Of a stretch of 39,654 nt of DNA, positions 17,240 to 25,995 are shown one piece after another. The stretch is from Nitrospirota bacterium. GTDB lineage: Bacteria; Nitrospirota; Thermodesulfovibrionia; SZUA-242. The stretch is from NCBI GenBank assembly GCA_027021335.1, contig JALUUO010000065.1, positions 1 to 39,654 on the forward strand, in the 5' to 3' direction. Positions within the stretch are counted from its first letter, which is position 1; the number at the start of each line of letters is the position of its first letter. The notes beneath the pieces are model-generated. The model had not been told where the DNA came from and did not search any database. It saw only the letters and a program-made list of their open reading frames with translations. The position numbers were made by a program, and so were the translations under genes.

Positions 17240-17407
17240 TTACAGCCTGTTACATGGACGTTGCGATATGCGTTTCCAAGTTTCTTCATCGATATCATCC
17301 AGCAACTCTTCGATACAAAATCTCACACCGCACAACGTGCAGCGAAAATCAACAGTTTTTCAACCGATAATAAGTACAAGGGTCCCATCACATTTCTTAC
17401 ACTTCAT
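17240..17407 (-). CDS. Dual-CxxC small selenoprotein with in-frame TGA (Sec16)
   Basis: The frame runs 55 codons from ATG 17407 to TAA 17240 with one in-frame TGA at 17360-17362 (codon 16). It reads MKCKKCDG, then LVLIIGU, KTVDF, RCTLCG and ELLDDIDEETWKRI. Two CxxC pairs (Cys3/Cys6 and Cys24/Cys27) suggest a zinc ribbon. It matches my memory of the dual CXXC motif small (seleno)protein family, where a Cys or Sec occupies the position before the second half. The frame stays coding-like after the TGA, with both the second CxxC and the conserved acidic C-terminal helix. A SECIS-like hairpin follows the TGA at the right distance. No strong ribosome-binding site is visible. The function of the family is unknown to me, perhaps redox or metal handling. 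A decayed gene is the alternative. Confidence 0.75.
17326..17344 (-). promoter_or_regulatory. Bacterial SECIS-like hairpin downstream of the in-frame TGA
   Basis: Starting 16 bases after the UGA, CGCUGCACGUUGUGCGGUG folds into an 8-bp stem (two G-U and six Watson-Crick pairs counting one U-G) with a GUU loop. A G at the first loop position, about 24 bases after UGA, is what SelB recognises in bacterial SECIS elements. The hairpin lies in the coding sequence, as bacterial SECIS elements do. Confidence 0.7.
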
Positions 17408-17501
17408 AAGGTAATAATAAGGAGAAAATTGATAAAGCAGAATCAACTGATTAATTTTACCTTATCAGTGGACCCGAAGAAAAGTCATTCAAACCTTTCG
17501 G

Positions 17502-18452
17502 TCAATCAGGTTGAACCTGGCTTTCAAGTATTTTGTCTGCATGATAAATCGGCTTGTTCTGACTTTCGTGATATGTTCTAGCCAGCATTTCGCCCAGCAG
17601 CCCCATTCCGATAAGCTGAACGCCGACAATAATAAGAAGCACCCCAAGCAAAAGCAAGGGACGGCCTCCGATATCCCTGCCATAATAAAACTTATCAAAG
17701 GTTAAGTAGAAAGATATAAGGAACCCTGATCCCACGGATAAAAGACCTATCGGACCAAAAGCCTGGATCGGTTTAGTCGAAAAGTTCTGTAGAAATTTTA
17801 CAGTAATCAGATCCAAAAACACTTTGACCGTACGTGAAAGACCATACTTGGATCTGCCGTACTTTCTTGGATGGTGCGAAGTTACAACTTCACACACCCT
17901 TGCGCCTACGGTGTTAGCAACCGCAGGTATGAACCGGTGCATCTCTCCATAAAGATTTATCTTCTTAACCAGATCAGCCCGGTAAGCCTTCAGACTGCAC
18001 CCATAATCATGAAGTTTTACACCGGTTACTTTCGAAATAAGCATGTTTGCAAGCATCGATGGAAGCCGCCTGGTTAGAAATCTGTCTTTTCTGTCTTTAC
18101 GCCATCCCGAGACTATATCGCAATGCTCTATCTCTTTAAGAAGCATCGGAATGTCCTTTGGGTCGTTCTGCAGATCACCATCCAGGGTAACGATAACACC
18201 ACCCTTGGCCACAGCGAAACCAGCGGCAAAAGCGGCTGTCTGACCATAGTTACGGCGAAAACCAACCACGGTAATGGTCTTGTCCTGTTCATAAAGAGTC
18301 TCTATAATTTCCAAGGTCTGATCAGTAGAGCCATCATCAACCATAATAATCTCATATGGACGCCCAAGAGCCTCCATAACCTCTTTTAACGCACCATACA
18401 GCGGTCGAATACTTTCCTCCTCATTATAAAAAGGCACAAGTACCGACACCAT
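17502..18452 (-). CDS. Polyprenyl-phosphate glycosyltransferase (GT2, ArnC/GtrB/DPM1-like)
   Basis: The 316-residue protein has the GT-A opening VSVLVPFYNEEESIRPLYGAL, DDGSTDQT, RRNYGQTAAFAAGF and the DGDLQNDP metal site, then DYGCSLKAYR. Two C-terminal hydrophobic segments (about residues 225-250 and 265-290) anchor it in the membrane. This order is that of enzymes that transfer a sugar from a nucleotide donor to undecaprenyl phosphate, such as ArnC/PmrF or GtrB. It follows the PAP2 phosphatase gene, and both act on lipid-linked envelope intermediates. The sugar cannot be told from the sequence. Confidence 0.9.
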   Translation of the reverse strand: MVSVLVPFYNEEESIRPLYGALKEVMEALGRPYEIIMVDDGSTDQTLEIIETLYEQDKTITVVGFRRNYGQTAAFAAGFAVAKGGVIVTLDGDLQNDPKDIPMLLKEIEHCDIVSGWRKDRKDRFLTRRLPSMLANMLISKVTGVKLHDYGCSLKAYRADLVKKINLYGEMHRFIPAVANTVGARVCEVVTSHHPRKYGRSKYGLSRTVKVFLDLITVKFLQNFSTKPIQAFGPIGLLSVGSGFLISFYLTFDKFYYGRDIGGRPLLLLGVLLIIVGVQLIGMGLLGEMLARTYHESQNKPIYHADKILESQVQPD

Positions 18453-18519
18453 ACGATTTTTCAGATGTTTGTGTTTGAAACCTTTTATTTCCTGTAAAAT
18501 AAGATAACCTCCTGCCGTT

Positions 18520-19056
18520 TCATGAATTCACCCCCATATCCTCTAAAGGGCGCAAATACCTGAAGTATCTTGCAGCGCCATATCCTACCACAGTTCCCAT
18601 AAGCGACCCGGCCAGGGTGTCGGAAGGGTAGTGAACACCAACGTAGACTCTGGAGAAGGCCACCGCGGCAGCTATAATCCATAGGCCGGCCGCCAAACGG
18701 CCCTTCCATATAAAGAAGAGCGTTGACATTGCTGCAAAGGCGTTTGCAGCATGGTTTGACGGCATGGAATATGCTTTACCGCAGCCCTTAAGCAGGTTTA
18801 CATCAGAAAGTTCCCTGCATGGACGTATGCGTCCTACCAGGTGTTTTACCTGGTTTCCGACCAGGTCCGCAATACCGACTGCAATAAAAAGAAAAACAGT
18901 AGACAGCAAAGCTCTACGCCAATCCCTGTAAAAAAAATATGCAAGGAAAGGTAAGCCAAACAGATACCAGAAATCAGTGAAAAACGGCATGAACATGTCA
19001 AGCAACGGGTTGGATAGACGATGGTTGATAAAGTAGAAAAGGTTTGTATCCATCAT
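18520..19056 (-). CDS. PAP2-family phosphatase (undecaprenyl pyrophosphate or lipid A phosphatase-like)
   Basis: The 178-residue membrane protein has five to six hydrophobic segments and the three PAP2 motifs: KHLVGRIRP, PSNHAANAFA and SRVYVGVHYPSD. The motif-2 sequence is PSNH instead of the commoner PSGH, a known variant. The active site faces the periplasm and removes phosphate from lipid pyrophosphates or lipid A. It lies 67 bp upstream of the glycosyltransferase gene. Recycling of undecaprenyl pyrophosphate or lipid A dephosphorylation is plausible; the substrate is undecided. Confidence 0.9.
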   Translation of the reverse strand: MMDTNLFYFINHRLSNPLLDMFMPFFTDFWYLFGLPFLAYFFYRDWRRALLSTVFLFIAVGIADLVGNQVKHLVGRIRPCRELSDVNLLKGCGKAYSMPSNHAANAFAAMSTLFFIWKGRLAAGLWIIAAAVAFSRVYVGVHYPSDTLAGSLMGTVVGYGAARYFRYLRPLEDMGVNS

Positions 19057-19200
19057 TAATCAGATATTCAGGCTGAAGCAGAGTGGGGGCTGAAGCATGA
19101 GCAACTTTGGCCGGTTCCGGTAGTTTTCAGTTTTCACCCCTAACAGTCTCACGCAGCACAAGCGCCTGAGCTGCGCGTCAGTCTTCAATCTTCAGGCTCA

Positions 19201-19782
19201 TTAAAGACTTCCTTTTGTCGAAAGCACGCCTTTTATACGCGGGTTGATCAAGACAGCCTCGTTAAGCGCCCTGCCGAAACTTTTAAAAACCGCCTCTATC
19301 ATGTGATGGACATCACGTCCGTAATGAACACGCACATGGAGGTTCATGCCTGCCCGATTGCTGAGAGCCTGAAAAAAATCCTCAAAAAGCGATGCATCCA
19401 GATCTTTTAGCCGCCCATTGCTTTTAACCTGGTATACCAGGTACGGACGGCCTGACAGGTCAAGTGTCACCTGGGCCAGTGTTTCGTCCATAGGTGTAAC
19501 CGCATTGCCATAGCGGCATATTCCTTTTTTTTCGCCTAGGGCATTCTTAATTGCTTCGCCAAGCGCGATACCTGTATCTTCCACCAGGTGGTGGTAATCA
19601 ACATCAGTATCACCCTTTGCCGAAATATTTAGATCGAACAAGCCATGCCGCGCCATAAGATTAAGCATATGATCAAGGAAAGGCAGAGTTGTCGATATAC
19701 AGTAGTCTCCTGTTCCGTCCAGGTTGAGTTTTAAATCAATCTCTGTTTCCGCGGTTTTACGGCTGATATGTGCCTTTCTCAT
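19201..19782 (-). CDS. hisB: Imidazoleglycerol-phosphate dehydratase
   Basis: The 193-residue enzyme starts MRKAHISRKTAETEIDLKLNLDG and has the repeated metal-binding motifs DHMLNLMARHG, DVDYHHLVEDTGIALG and DVHHMIEAVFKSFGRAL. It dehydrates imidazole glycerol phosphate in histidine synthesis. It is the stand-alone form without the N-terminal phosphatase. Its ATG overlaps the hisC stop by 4 bases (ATGA), so it is translationally coupled to hisC. Confidence 0.97.
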   Translation of the reverse strand: MRKAHISRKTAETEIDLKLNLDGTGDYCISTTLPFLDHMLNLMARHGLFDLNISAKGDTDVDYHHLVEDTGIALGEAIKNALGEKKGICRYGNAVTPMDETLAQVTLDLSGRPYLVYQVKSNGRLKDLDASLFEDFFQALSNRAGMNLHVRVHYGRDVHHMIEAVFKSFGRALNEAVLINPRIKGVLSTKGSL

Positions 19783-20843
19783 TTCATCACCATCCTGAGC
19801 GCTTCTATAAAAGCAGAGTTTTCTTGCGGGGTACCGACAGTCACTCTAAGGCATCCTTTTATGACTTTGTCAAGATTTCTGACAAGTATTCCTTTTTTAA
19901 GCAACCGGTTATAAACCATATTAGGGTCCTCCAGTTTAAACAGAATAAAGTTGGCATCGGAGGGAAAAGCCACCACCCCATCAACCTCCGCTATTTCTTC
20001 AAACATCCGCTCTCTTTCTTTCACTATTAGCTTGACAGCCTTTGCAGAAGAGTCCTTTCCGGATAAAAGCTTAATTGCGACTTCCTGTGACAGTGTATTT
20101 ATATTAAAAGGCAGGCGCACCTTGTTAACCTCAGCAATAATCTCCTCAGAAGCTATCATAATGCCAAGACGGAGCGAAGCAAGACCTACTTTGCTTAAAG
20201 TCCGGAGTATTACCATATTCCGGTAGTCCTTAAGCAGGGGAAGAAAGCCTCTCCGAACATTAGAACCTAAAGATCGGGCAAAAGGCTGATAGGCCTCATC
20301 CACCACAACCACTCCGGGTGCCGTTTTAGCTATTCCCAGAACTCGCTCCGAAGAGAAACAGTTGCCTGTGGGGTTGTTAGGGCTGCTTAGAAAGACCAGT
20401 TTAGGGTTAACACGCTTTATATCGGCCAACATACGACCGGTATCTATATCAAAGTCATTATCCAGCTTGACCTCTACCTGTCTTCTTCCTGCAGCTTTGG
20501 CAATGATACCGTACATGGAAAATGTGGGCACCGGATAGAGCACCGGGCCTCCAAAACAGGCTATCAGCATGGAGATCAACTCATCCGAGCCGTTTCCAAG
20601 CAAAATCTGGCTCTGTTTCACCTTATAACGCCGGGCCAAAACAGCACGAAGTTTTCGCGCCTGAGGATCCGGATAACGGTTAAACTCCAGTGACGACAGC
20701 GAGTTTCTTACTATGTCCATATCTTCAGACGACAGGTTGTATGGACTTTCGTTCGCATCCAGCTTTATGCGGCAAGGAATATTTTTTGCCTCGTATGCGC
20801 TCAAGGCCTTAACACTCCGGAGGACCAAACTTCTTATTTCCAT
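19779..20843 (-). CDS. hisC: Histidinol-phosphate aminotransferase
   Basis: The 354-residue PLP enzyme has the blocks IKLDANESPYNLS, LLGNGSDELI, PTFSMYGIIAKAAG, FLSSPNNPTGN, VVVDEAYQPFA and the Schiff-base lysine in ILRTLSKVGLASLRLG. It converts imidazole acetol phosphate and glutamate to histidinol phosphate. Length is normal. It is first of a hisC-hisB pair. A perfect extended -10 element lies about 33 bp upstream on the same strand. No other his gene is in the window. Confidence 0.97.
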   Translation of the reverse strand: MEIRSLVLRSVKALSAYEAKNIPCRIKLDANESPYNLSSEDMDIVRNSLSSLEFNRYPDPQARKLRAVLARRYKVKQSQILLGNGSDELISMLIACFGGPVLYPVPTFSMYGIIAKAAGRRQVEVKLDNDFDIDTGRMLADIKRVNPKLVFLSSPNNPTGNCFSSERVLGIAKTAPGVVVVDEAYQPFARSLGSNVRRGFLPLLKDYRNMVILRTLSKVGLASLRLGIMIASEEIIAEVNKVRLPFNINTLSQEVAIKLLSGKDSSAKAVKLIVKERERMFEEIAEVDGVVAFPSDANFILFKLEDPNMVYNRLLKKGILVRNLDKVIKGCLRVTVGTPQENSAFIEALRMVMK

Positions 20844-20875
20844 AACTTTAGCAATAACTTTAACTAACCAGCGAA

Positions 20876-20884
20876 ATTATATCA
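20876..20884 (-). promoter_or_regulatory. Extended -10 promoter for hisC
   Basis: The minus strand reads TGATATAAT, a perfect -10 hexamer with the upstream TGn extension. There is no good -35 at 17 bases, which an extended -10 does not require. Transcription would begin about 25 bases before the hisC ATG and diverge from the tRNA-Leu promoter. Confidence 0.6.
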
Positions 20885-20913
20885 CAGCTCGATATTCAAT
20901 TAGTGTTAGACCA

Positions 20914-20943
20914 TTGACGTAGAACCTGTTTATTTGTTATAAA
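20914..20943 (+). promoter_or_regulatory. Sigma-70 promoter for tRNA-Leu
   Basis: TTGACG (20914-20919) and TATAAA (20938-20943) are 18 bases apart. The predicted start lies only a few bases before the mature tRNA 5' end at 20953, as expected for a stable RNA gene. Confidence 0.75.
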
Positions 20944-20952
20944 CATTGAATT

Positions 20953-21037
20953 GCGGAAGTGGTGGAACTGGTAGACACGCACGTTTGAGGGGCGTGTGGA
21001 GTAATCCTTGCGGGTTCAAGTCCCGCCTTCCGCACCA
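20953..21037 (+). tRNA. tRNA-Leu (anticodon GAG)
   Basis: The acceptor arms GCGGAAG and CTTCCGC pair fully and CCA is encoded. The D-arm GTGGTGGAACTGGTAGACAC, a long variable arm and the T-arm GCGGGTTCAAGTCCCGC mark a class II tRNA. The anticodon loop TTGAGGG has GAG at 20987-20989, which reads CUU and CUC leucine codons. It lies alone between hisC and the ClC gene. Confidence 0.97.
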
Positions 21038-21058
21038 TTTTATTTTTAATTTCTCCCC

Positions 21059-22399
21059 TTAACGTCCGAACAACTTTCTCCAGTAGGAAAAGATAATCCT
21101 GACCAGGCTTCTCTTTCTCAACTGAAACTTAGCTCTTATTTCCTCCACTTCCTTACCCATCTCTACGTCTATAGATGATGATTTTTTCATAGCAAGCACC
21201 TGGGACGGATAAACACTTCTGTGCCCTGTCATAAGAAAGCTCGCCACACATGCAACCGCAGCATAAGGAGCCACTTGCGGGCCGAATAGCTCCACAGCAA
21301 GAATGCTTGCCGCTATCGGTGTATTGGCGGAACCTGCAAGAAGACAGACCATGCCTATTCCTGCAAAGGTGGCCAGGTCAAGCCCCATGATATTAGCAAA
21401 AAGGCTTCCTGCTGTTGCTCCGACAAAAAACAACGGAGTGACCATACCGCCGCTTCCACCGAAAGTCAGAGTTATACAGGTAAAGACTATTTTCACAGGA
21501 AAAGACCACCAGGCAACGCTTTGTCCCTCAAGCGCCGACTCTATGGTTTCCAGACCCAACCCAAGGTACCGGGTGGAGAAAACAAAAGCGAGAATAACCA
21601 GGGCTGCTCCCCCTATCAACCCCTTAACCGGCTCCCATACATTAATTTTATCAGCCAGTTTTTTGAATAATTTCATGCCCTCTATAAGAGAGAGCGAGCA
21701 GAGGCCGAAAAATATTCCTGCCAAAATCACTTTCATAAAAAACAGCTCGGAAAAGGCTGGAACGAAATCTATGGGATGATAAAAGTATTCAATTCCGAAT
21801 GCTGCTGATACCTGATACCCGACAACGCCGGCTATAAAAGAAGGCAGCAGCACATCGTACATGATTACTCCGATAAACAGCACCTCTATACCGAATATAG
21901 CCCCGGCAATGGGTGTGCCGAAGACAGATGCAAACCCTGCGCTTATACCGCATATCACGAGTTTTTTACGGTCGGCATTATCGAATTTTAGTATATCCGC
22001 TAAAATAGACGAAACTCCGCCTCCTATCTGGGCACAGGGACCTTCTTTGCCTGCCGATCCACCGGTTGCAAGCGTTATAACAGTCGTAAGGAGTTTTACA
22101 GGAACAACAAGCACCTTTATATGGCCTGAACGCCTGTGTATAGCCTCGATGACTTTCTCAGTTCCGTGTCCCTCAGCCTCTGGAGCCAGGTACTTCGTGA
22201 TAAAGGAACTTAGAAAAAAAGCTACGGGAAGGAGCAAAAAGAAATAGGAATACTTATCAGCATATGCCGTACTCCAACTCAGCGTCTTTAAAAACGCGGT
22301 TGTGGAAAATCCAACCAGTGCTCCGACTGCACTTGCGATAATAAACCATTTGAATATACTGACAAAAAGAATTGTTTCTTCGGCCAGACGTCTTCTCAT
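21059..22399 (-). CDS. ClC-family chloride channel or H+/Cl- antiporter
   Basis: The 446-residue polytopic membrane protein carries ClC motifs: [12 protein letters not shown] (equivalent of the first selectivity motif), [15 protein letters not shown] with Lys in place of the usual Arg but with the gating Glu kept, and [22 protein letters not shown]. These form the anion pathway. It lacks C-terminal CBS domains. The GGGGAGGT ribosome-binding site lies 8 bases before the ATG. It may exchange chloride for protons or act as a channel; the sequence does not settle which. It ends 22 bp from the tRNA on the opposite strand. Confidence 0.93.
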   Translation of the reverse strand: MRRRLAEETILFVSIFKWFIIASAVGALVGFSTTAFLKTLSWSTAYADKYSYFFLLLPVAFFLSSFITKYLAPEAEGHGTEKVIEAIHRRSGHIKVLVVPVKLLTTVITLATGGSAGKEGPCAQIGGGVSSILADILKFDNADRKKLVICGISAGFASVFGTPIAGAIFGIEVLFIGVIMYDVLLPSFIAGVVGYQVSAAFGIEYFYHPIDFVPAFSELFFMKVILAGIFFGLCSLSLIEGMKLFKKLADKINVWEPVKGLIGGAALVILAFVFSTRYLGLGLETIESALEGQSVAWWSFPVKIVFTCITLTFGGSGGMVTPLFFVGATAGSLFANIMGLDLATFAGIGMVCLLAGSANTPIAASILAVELFGPQVAPYAAVACVASFLMTGHRSVYPSQVLAMKKSSSIDVEMGKEVEEIRAKFQLRKRSLVRIIFSYWRKLFGR

Positions 22400-22477
22400 T
22401 ATCCGGTTACCTCCCCTGCCGGCAACCTATGCAGAGCAGCACCCAGCCTGTAGCAAGCATACTTAAAAATACAAAAT

Positions 22478-22939
22478 TTAAAATGACAAAGGTTGATAAG
22501 TGGCACCTCCATTGTCAAGCTTAAGAATTCCGTAAGAACAGACATTTCCACGAAAAGCTCCCGGGTTGATAAAACGGCGTGAGCTTATAACAGTATCGGA
22601 CGCAATATGTGTGTGCCCGAAGCAGACTATATCGACTCCGCAACGTTCCGCCTTTACATCCAGAGCCTGAAGGCCCTGGTTTACCCAAAATCTATCCCCA
22701 TGGGTAAGGAGGAAACGTATTCCCTCAAGAGAGAAGACCTCAATCTCCGGACCTGTCCTTTGCTCATCCATGTTTCCTGAGACGGCTTTCATGGGCAGGC
22801 CGGTTTCTTCCCGGATACTGGTAGCATCCTGGTAGGTATCCCCCATATGAAAGAACAGGTCGAAATCACCTTCGCGGCGGATAAGCTCCACTGCATCACG
22901 AATGTTTGAATGGGTATCGCTTATAAGTAGAATTTTCAT
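22478..22939 (-). CDS. YfcE/MJ0936-type metallophosphoesterase
   Basis: The 153-residue protein has the calcineurin-like phosphoesterase ladder in order: LLISDTHSNI, FHMGDTYQD, VSGNMDEQ, LLTHGDRF and CFGHTHIAS. The Asp, His and Asn residues bind two metals. Members hydrolyse phosphodiesters such as bis-pNPP or small phosphate esters. Length is normal for the short YfcE-like group. It lies 46 bp downstream of the zincin/propeller gene and 78 bp upstream of the ClC gene. The natural substrate is unknown. Confidence 0.93.
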   Translation of the reverse strand: MKILLISDTHSNIRDAVELIRREGDFDLFFHMGDTYQDATSIREETGLPMKAVSGNMDEQRTGPEIEVFSLEGIRFLLTHGDRFWVNQGLQALDVKAERCGVDIVCFGHTHIASDTVISSRRFINPGAFRGNVCSYGILKLDNGGATYQPLSF

Positions 22940-22985
22940 AGCTAACTATATTATCAGAATTAGAATGTTTTCCGCCCAGGCAGAA

Positions 22986-25925
22986 TCAAAGTTTGGTATA
23001 GATATTTATGTAGACCATAGTCTCACCAGCCTCGGTAACACCACGAGCAATGCCCAGGGCAGGAGTGATATTCAACCTGTAACCCAGCGTCATATCGAAC
23101 CTGGCCTCAACGCCAAGACCAACCTCCACATCTTTCCACTTAAGATCGCTCTTTCCACTCCAGACAATTCCGGTATCAGCAAATGGGCTTATATAAAGTT
23201 TATCGAAAAAAATGGGTTTTGTGTTGATACCGCGAAGCGGGTAAGCGATCGGCTGCCTTAATTCCAGGGTTGCCGTAGCCACATGTTTACCGATTTTGTC
23301 CCTTGAGGGATAGCCTCTAAGCGGAAAATCCAGGCTTTCGTTGGAAACACCTCCTATCTGTTGCAGATAGATTACATCTCCTTCAGAAAGAGCAGCTTTC
23401 AGTTTAGTATAAAGCACACTATGCCCTTTAAGGCGAATATATTCCTCATACGATCCGATATACTCTCGCAAATCAATATCGCTTCCTATATCTTTTGAAT
23501 AGTTCCTGTAATATAAAGAAATCCTTCTTCCCTCTTCCCTGCTGATTGAGTACGGATAACGCAATGTATTATTAAACTCGATACCTGCAAAAATATTGTC
23601 TTTTTTTCTTTTAACATCTTTTCTGGAAAACTCTCCCGGTAGCGAGGCACTACTGTTTAACAGCTCTCGTCTTTTACGATGATATCCTATATATAGATTG
23701 TAGTTTGATTCCATGCGCCTGATCGGCACTGAAAAACTTGCAATGAAGCCTGAGCGTTTTTCATACAGGTTTTCTCCAGAGTCAGGTAAATTAGAGTATA
23801 AAACCGGTAAAGAGTAGGAATTCAGTCGAAACGTTGGATAAAACCTGTCATAGAGATAGGTTACATCGTGGTAGTTTTGTCCGCCTCCTCCCCTACCCGC
23901 CTCGGCCAGGTATGTATGGTAGCCAAGCACGTCCCGTCCGGCTGTGAAAGCGCCTAAGACCGGACCATAATGATCAGACCTGAGAGTGGGAAGCCAAAAG
24001 CGCGGATACATCGTCTCAAGTGCCGAGTACCGTCTGCTAAGTCCTGCCGGTTCATATCCGGAACGTCGTGCTTGCAGGTCTATGCGTTTGGAGGCATTTT
24101 CTGTCGTATAAAGATCGTCCCCGCTTCCGGCAGGCCAATCTACTTTAATCACAGGACCGGTATCTGTGCTCCATTTTTCAGGAGCATAATTGATCCATGC
24201 GGCCCTAAAACCACGCGAATGGTAGCTTGAAAAGTAGATGCGGGAACCATCAGGAGAAACCTCGGGCTGAAAAGCTCCGCCTATCAAGTTTGTTATACGG
24301 TATATTTTTTTCTCAGAAAGAGAGTACGCAAACAGGTTGTAAACTCCCGTTCTATCCGAAGTGAATATTATAAATCTGCTGTCTGGTGACCATACCGGAT
24401 AAATGTTATCATGTGAGTCTTCAAGTATCACACTATTTTTGCCGTCCGCGCTTTCATCACTTTCGAATAAGTGCAAAGAAGTATTGCCGTTTGTATCTCT
24501 TACCGAAAATACAATACGCTTGCCATCCGGTGACCACCTGGGACCAGAGACCCTTACTCCCTGCCCGTAGTGCCTGATAATTTTCAACTTTTCTTCATCT
24601 TCGCTCAGATCGAGAAGCGCCAAGCTCTGGCCACTTACATCCACACTTACAAGCGCAAAAATGCTTCCGTCAGGCGAAAGATCAGGATCTTTTAGTCTCA
24701 TTCCCTCAGTAAGGCGCTTAACCTTATTTTTTTTAATCTCATAAGAATAAAGGTCCTGGTAAAGGTTGTAGCTCCTGTGGATTTCTGCCTGGGTAAAAAA
24801 TATACTCCGGCCATCCGGGCTCCATGTTATATTGTGATCAGAAATGAGCCGGTTAACCATAGCATATTGCTTCCGGCCGTTTTTATCCATAATAACAATA
24901 GTTTCATGCTTGTGAGGATCTATACTATTTAGGGCCAGAAATTCACCGTCCCTGGAAAGTCTCGGATTTGTAAGCCGTTCACCTTTAATATCCATTCTGT
25001 TTATATCTGTTAAAGGATATGTTTTAAGAATATCAACCTTTTTGGCATGTTCTTTTTTCAGATCTTGCAACATATCCCGATATAAAAAAATATAGCTTTT
25101 ATCTGTTACTCCTGCTGCTGCGCCGTTTATAAAATACGGAACTCTTCCTGCATGTGCCATATTCAAAGCGCCAAGAGCTTCGTTTCCATAACGCCGGGCA
25201 ATAAATTTCTGGAGCGCAAAACCATATATATAGAGACTGCTGCCTGCAGGCCAGTAAGGGATCTCGCCATTGATTTTGTCGATGGACAACAGGTTATCCT
25301 CTGCCACCGCTGTACGGAATATCATCTCGTAATATGCGTTTTTACCTCTACCCATTGGATTGTATTGGCTTTCAGCCCATGTAGCTATACCCTCGATCCA
25401 CCAACGCGGCAGCAAAATGTTTGGAGGAACTGCGGCAACAAAAAGGAGAAAAGACAGCGGATCAGCGCCTGGAATCGGCTTTCCAAAGATATTTCTCATA
25501 ACCCCGGAGTAACCTCTTGCAGGGTCCATGGTAAGAATGTGTGCGTATTCGTGTGTAATCACCAGCCTCAACCAATTCTCATACTGGCCTATACTCATGT
25601 CAGGCATGGGAGGTACCGTGTATATATATATCGAATTATAAGGCAGAACCGTGGCAAAACCGTTACTTATATCGGAACTGTCGATAAGCACCATGTTCGT
25701 CTTTTCGTCCGGCGTCCAAAGAAACCTGTCACTCAAAAGGCTATGTATATCTTCAGCCATACCTGCCGATTTCCTGGCCAATTCCTCCAAGCCCTGGTGA
25801 AAATGAATAATAAAGTGCTCACTCTCTATAGTTGAGAATTTAAACGAAGGGTCTATTTGGGCTGCATAAGTAGAGGGAAAAGAAGAAAAAAGAAATAAAA
25901 ACAGAAAGAGAGTATTTTTCTTCAT
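22986..25925 (-). CDS. Zincin + TolB-like propeller + outer-membrane beta-barrel protein
   Basis: The 979-residue protein begins with a signal peptide (about residues 1-21). A gluzincin peptidase domain follows with HEYAH at 125-129 and the glutamate motif WWIEGIATWAE near 178. Residues about 310-590 contain repeated WSPDG and SPDGS sequences of a TolB/PD40 beta-propeller (for example NITWSPDGRSIFFT and PVWSPDSRFIIFTSDR). The C-terminal 350 residues alternate like a BamA/Omp85-type barrel, ending AGETMVYINIYTKL with a typical aromatic-rich final strand. A protease displayed on the outer membrane is suggested. The family is seen in environmental bacteria but its substrate is not known to me. 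It is followed by the phosphoesterase gene. Confidence 0.85.
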   Translation of the reverse strand: MKKNTLFLFLFLFSSFPSTYAAQIDPSFKFSTIESEHFIIHFHQGLEELARKSAGMAEDIHSLLSDRFLWTPDEKTNMVLIDSSDISNGFATVLPYNSIYIYTVPPMPDMSIGQYENWLRLVITHEYAHILTMDPARGYSGVMRNIFGKPIPGADPLSFLLFVAAVPPNILLPRWWIEGIATWAESQYNPMGRGKNAYYEMIFRTAVAEDNLLSIDKINGEIPYWPAGSSLYIYGFALQKFIARRYGNEALGALNMAHAGRVPYFINGAAAGVTDKSYIFLYRDMLQDLKKEHAKKVDILKTYPLTDINRMDIKGERLTNPRLSRDGEFLALNSIDPHKHETIVIMDKNGRKQYAMVNRLISDHNITWSPDGRSIFFTQAEIHRSYNLYQDLYSYEIKKNKVKRLTEGMRLKDPDLSPDGSIFALVSVDVSGQSLALLDLSEDEEKLKIIRHYGQGVRVSGPRWSPDGKRIVFSVRDTNGNTSLHLFESDESADGKNSVILEDSHDNIYPVWSPDSRFIIFTSDRTGVYNLFAYSLSEKKIYRITNLIGGAFQPEVSPDGSRIYFSSYHSRGFRAAWINYAPEKWSTDTGPVIKVDWPAGSGDDLYTTENASKRIDLQARRSGYEPAGLSRRYSALETMYPRFWLPTLRSDHYGPVLGAFTAGRDVLGYHTYLAEAGRGGGGQNYHDVTYLYDRFYPTFRLNSYSLPVLYSNLPDSGENLYEKRSGFIASFSVPIRRMESNYNLYIGYHRKRRELLNSSASLPGEFSRKDVKRKKDNIFAGIEFNNTLRYPYSISREEGRRISLYYRNYSKDIGSDIDLREYIGSYEEYIRLKGHSVLYTKLKAALSEGDVIYLQQIGGVSNESLDFPLRGYPSRDKIGKHVATATLELRQPIAYPLRGINTKPIFFDKLYISPFADTGIVWSGKSDLKWKDVEVGLGVEARFDMTLGYRLNITPALGIARGVTEAGETMVYINIYTKL

Positions 25926-25995
25926 AGAAAGAACAATTTAAATCCCATTGTTTATTACCGGAGAAGAAAGCTGATTTTCAATATAACATTGGGTG

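Noticed and set aside
17261-17581. 106-codon plus-strand frame
   Set aside because: It lies opposite the selenoprotein gene and the end of the glycosyltransferase gene and has no recognisable motif; the TGA-containing minus-strand reading is far more protein-like.
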